Assembly: GCA_020073445.1 (NCBI GenBank)
Contig: JAIQFE010000006.1
Coordinates: forward strand, 1 to 64,000
DNA: 64,000 bases
Direction of reading: 5' to 3'
From: Terriglobia bacterium
GTDB lineage: Bacteria > Acidobacteriota > Terriglobia > Bryobacterales > Bryobacteraceae
The notes beneath the pieces were generated by a model. The model had not been told where the DNA came from and searched no databases. It worked only from the letters and a program-made list of their open reading frames with translations. Made by a program: the position numbers and the translations under genes. Below, in pieces: positions 61,378-64,000 of this stretch. Each line of letters begins with the position of its first letter. Position 1 is the first letter of the stretch.

Positions 61378-63656
61378 AGTCGCAAACAGCCAGATTGCAA
61401 ACCATCCTGTTTGGGGCCGCTGTCCTCGCAGTGGGCTTTTTCCTCGCACGGCAGGGTGGTTTGTTCCGGCCCAAGCCGGTTTCCGCGCAAACGCCGGCTC
61501 AGGTAATCCAGTGCGAGACGCTCCGGAGGCACGGCGATCCGGGCACGAAAGCCTGCTACCAGAAGCTGTCGACTTCGAACGATCTGGCGATCAAGGCCGA
61601 GGGCCTGTGGGGATTGCGGGATTATACGAACGCGAATGAAGTGTTCGTCGCAGCCGCCAAAGCCCGTCCCAAGGACGCGAACCTGAAAGTTCGCTGGGGC
61701 CGGATGTTCATGGAGTATTCGCAGCCCGGCGACGCCCAGGACTTGTTCCAGGAAGCCTTGAAAATCGACGAGAATAACGCGCCGGCTCTGTATGGGATGG
61801 CGCTGTTAGCGACCGATATCTTCGCCGGCGACGCGTCGGGGCTCGCTGAAAAAGCGCTGAAGGCGGATCCGAAAATGTACCAGGCGCGCGAGCTGCTGGC
61901 TCGCATTGCGCTGGAAGACAACCATCCGGAGAAGGCGGTCGAGGAAGCCAAGAAGGCGCTCGATATGTCGGGCGAAGCATTGGACGCGCTGTCCATATTG
62001 GCTACCGTCGAGTGGCTGGATGACAAGCCCGGCAAGGAGTGGATCGACCGCGTTTTCAAAATCAATCCGACGTACGGCGAAGCCTACTCCGTAGCGGGGC
62101 ACTTCTTCGTGATCAATCGCCGCTATGACGAAGGCATCCAGTATTACCGCAAGGCCCTGGAGATCAAGCCGGACCTGTGGGAAGCCCGCGCGGAGCTGGG
62201 CGTGAACCTGATGCGTTTCGGCCAGAACGCGGAAGCCCGGCAGAATCTGGAAGCGTGCTTCAACGCCAACTACTCTTCGCCGCTGGTCCGCAATACGCTC
62301 AAGTTGCTGGACAGCATCGATAAGAACGTCGAAACCTTCACCACGCCCACGACGGTCCTGAAGCTGGACAAAAAAGAAGGCGCGCTGCTGCGGCCTTACT
62401 TCCAGGACGAGCTGGATCGCGCGATGGCGACGTACGAGAAGAAGTACAAGTTCAAGATCACGCAGCCGGTGCAGCTGGAAGTTTATCCCAACCATCCTGA
62501 CTTCGAAGTCCGCACCATGGGCTTGCCGGGACTCGGAGCCTTAGGCGTGACCTTCGGCAAGTACGTCGCGATGGATTCGCCCAGCGGGCGTCCGCCGGGG
62601 CAGTTCCATTGGGCCAGCACGCTGTGGCACGAATTCAGCCACGTGTACGTGCTCTCCATCACGAATCATCGCGTGCCGCGCTGGTTCACCGAAGGATTGG
62701 CGGTGTATGAAGAGACCGCGGCCTCGGGTTCGCCGGACTGGGGGGATCGCCTGGATCCGCCGTCGATCATGGCGATGAAGGACAAGAAGCTGCTGGGCAT
62801 CGCCGATCTGGACCGTGGCTTCATTCATCCTACGTATCCGGAGCAAGTGATCGTGTCGTATTTCCAGGGCGGGCAGGTGATCACGTTCATCGCCGAGAAG
62901 TGGGGCTACGACAAAGTTCTATCGATGATCCACGCTTTTGGCGACAAGAAGGACACGGTCGAGGTAATCGAGCAGGAACTGAAGCTGAAGCCCGAAGAGT
63001 TCGACGCGCAGTTCTTCCCGTGGATCGAGGCCAAATACAAAAAGCAGATAGACGGTTTCGAGAATTGGCAGAAGGAGATCAAACTGGTCTCGCAGGCTGC
63101 CAAGGAAAAACAGTGGGATGAGGTGATTAAGAAGGGCACGGCCATTCGCGATATCTATCCCGACTTTGTCGAAACCGGGAACGTGTACGAGTTTCTGGCG
63201 CAGGCCTATCTCGCCAAGGAAGACAAGGCCAACGCAATGGCCGCGCTGGAAAAATATTCGAGCGTTGGCGGCCGCAGTCCGGGGGCGTTGAAGCAGCTAT
63301 CGGACATGCAGAGCGAAGCAGGTAAGAAGCGCGAAGCCGCGGCGACGCTGGAGCGGCTGAACCTGATTTATCTGGAAGACGAGGGTGCGCACCAACGGCT
63401 CGGGAAGCTCTACATGGAGCTGAAGAATCCGAACGGTGCGATTCGCGAGTATCAGGCGCAGCTGGCGGCTGGAACGGTCGACGCGGCGGGCGCGCAATTC
63501 GGGCTCGCGCAGGCTTATCAGGCAGCCAACCGGCCGGAAGAAGCGCTGGACGCGGTGTACGCCGCGCTGGAAGTGGCGCCGGGATTCAAGCCGGCCCAAG
63601 CATTGCTGCGGGAATTGAACGCCAAGAAATCGAACACACAGACCAATCCAAAGTGA
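61374..63656 (+). CDS. TPR protein with gluzincin-type peptidase domain
   Basis: 760 residues. An N-terminal signal/anchor (TILFGAAVLAVGFFLARQGG) is followed by TPR repeats (about 60-310). Then comes an M1/M61-like zinc peptidase segment with HEFSHVYVLS (residues 419-423 for HEFSH) and the downstream Glu in RWFTEGLAVYEE. More TPRs follow to the C-terminus (EYQAQLAAGTVDAAGAQFGLAQ, NRPEEALDAVYAALEV). The gap to the moxR gene is 30 bases. It is presumably a peptidase or scaffold of the vWA/MoxR module; activity is plausible because the zinc ligands are intact. Confidence 0.82.
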   Translation: MKSQTARLQTILFGAAVLAVGFFLARQGGLFRPKPVSAQTPAQVIQCETLRRHGDPGTKACYQKLSTSNDLAIKAEGLWGLRDYTNANEVFVAAAKARPKDANLKVRWGRMFMEYSQPGDAQDLFQEALKIDENNAPALYGMALLATDIFAGDASGLAEKALKADPKMYQARELLARIALEDNHPEKAVEEAKKALDMSGEALDALSILATVEWLDDKPGKEWIDRVFKINPTYGEAYSVAGHFFVINRRYDEGIQYYRKALEIKPDLWEARAELGVNLMRFGQNAEARQNLEACFNANYSSPLVRNTLKLLDSIDKNVETFTTPTTVLKLDKKEGALLRPYFQDELDRAMATYEKKYKFKITQPVQLEVYPNHPDFEVRTMGLPGLGALGVTFGKYVAMDSPSGRPPGQFHWASTLWHEFSHVYVLSITNHRVPRWFTEGLAVYEETAASGSPDWGDRLDPPSIMAMKDKKLLGIADLDRGFIHPTYPEQVIVSYFQGGQVITFIAEKWGYDKVLSMIHAFGDKKDTVEVIEQELKLKPEEFDAQFFPWIEAKYKKQIDGFENWQKEIKLVSQAAKEKQWDEVIKKGTAIRDIYPDFVETGNVYEFLAQAYLAKEDKANAMAALEKYSSVGGRSPGALKQLSDMQSEAGKKREAAATLERLNLIYLEDEGAHQRLGKLYMELKNPNGAIREYQAQLAAGTVDAAGAQFGLAQAYQAANRPEEALDAVYAALEVAPGFKPAQALLRELNAKKSNTQTNPK

Positions 63657-63686
63657 TCCGGAAAGTGAAACAATAGACCAACCATA

Positions 63687-64000
63687 ATGTCGACTACTAC
63701 AACTCAAACCCTCGACGCGAGCCAGCTACAAGAGAAGCTCGCACGCTTCCGCCAAGTGCGGGAAGCCATTGTCAAACAGATTCATAACGTCATCATCGGC
63801 CAGGACGAAGTCATCGAGCAGGTGCTGATCGCGCTGTGCGTAGGTGGCCACTGCCTGATCACCGGATTGCCGGGAACCGCCAAGACGCTGCTGGTGCGAA
63901 CCATCGGCCAGATTCTCGGTCTGGAGTTCAAGCGCATCCAGTTCACGCCCGACCTGATGCCGTCCGATATCACGGGAACCGACATTATCGAAGAAGATCC
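63687..64000 (+). CDS. MoxR-family AAA ATPase (partial, cut by window end)
   Basis: The first 104 residues are visible from ATG 63687. [47 protein letters not shown] holds the MoxR start and the Walker [27 protein letters not shown] is the next MoxR signature. MoxR ATPases act as chaperones for vWA proteins in metal or complex assembly, and this one ends the vWA/caspase-like/TPR-peptidase module. The remaining two thirds lie outside the window. Confidence 0.93.
   Translation, partial: MSTTTTQTLDASQLQEKLARFRQVREAIVKQIHNVIIGQDEVIEQVLIALCVGGHCLITGLPGTAKTLLVRTIGQILGLEFKRIQFTPDLMPSDITGTDIIEED

Overview
The window looks like a chromosomal segment of a GC-rich acidobacterium, most likely of the Solibacter/Bryobacterales kind. 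The clues are a PadR-controlled ADOP-type permease, three DUF4159 paralogues beside a vWA/MoxR cluster, many secreted TPR, cupin and cytochrome proteins of soil-acidobacterial style, and REP-like palindromes between genes. This assignment is an inference from gene content; there is no rRNA to confirm it.

Left edge, 1-7860: accessory region. A two-gene type I CBASS-like anti-phage module (CD-NTase plus patatin phospholipase CapV) lies at 1009-2988. A truncated second patatin gene lies at 183-359 on the other strand, and diverged direct repeats flank the module (631-937 and 3391-3637). A secreted protein and an unknown protein follow, then a HTH / excisionase-like / tyrosine-integrase cassette (6093-7717) that ends next to the 3' end of a tRNA-Gly(CCC). 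This is the usual layout of an integrated island.

8059-31500: ordinary chromosome. It holds a zinc-ribbon protein with a histone-H1-like tail, an atypical pyruvate kinase, an Nramp-like transporter, stress and membrane proteins, ADOP permease with PadR, an ECF sigma factor with a membrane partner, an S2P protease with CBS domains, a cytochrome c, a histone-deacetylase-like enzyme, a two-subunit molybdenum hydroxylase, MutT, a secreted metalloprotease whose N-terminus is built from a 21-bp minisatellite, and a glycosyltransferase. A candidate structured RNA precedes a DksA/TraR protein.

31497-46605: PgeF, ZapA, a ZapB-like protein, L20 and L35; a degenerate amidohydrolase; a TonB siderophore receptor; LarB; a large phosphodiesterase-like secreted protein; an M28 peptidase; and a DsbA-like protein.

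46665-64000: a long plus-strand series. A family-39 glycosyltransferase and the first DUF4159 protein are followed by a LytS/LytTR two-component pair. Next comes a tightly spaced exported-protein operon (TPR, bicupin, DUF3179, bicupin, cytochrome c-HhH fusion, TPR). Two more DUF4159 proteins, a vWA membrane protein, a caspase-like protein, a TPR-gluzincin and the start of a MoxR ATPase complete it. The last four resemble the MoxR/Bat-type envelope modules and are joined by 4-base overlaps.
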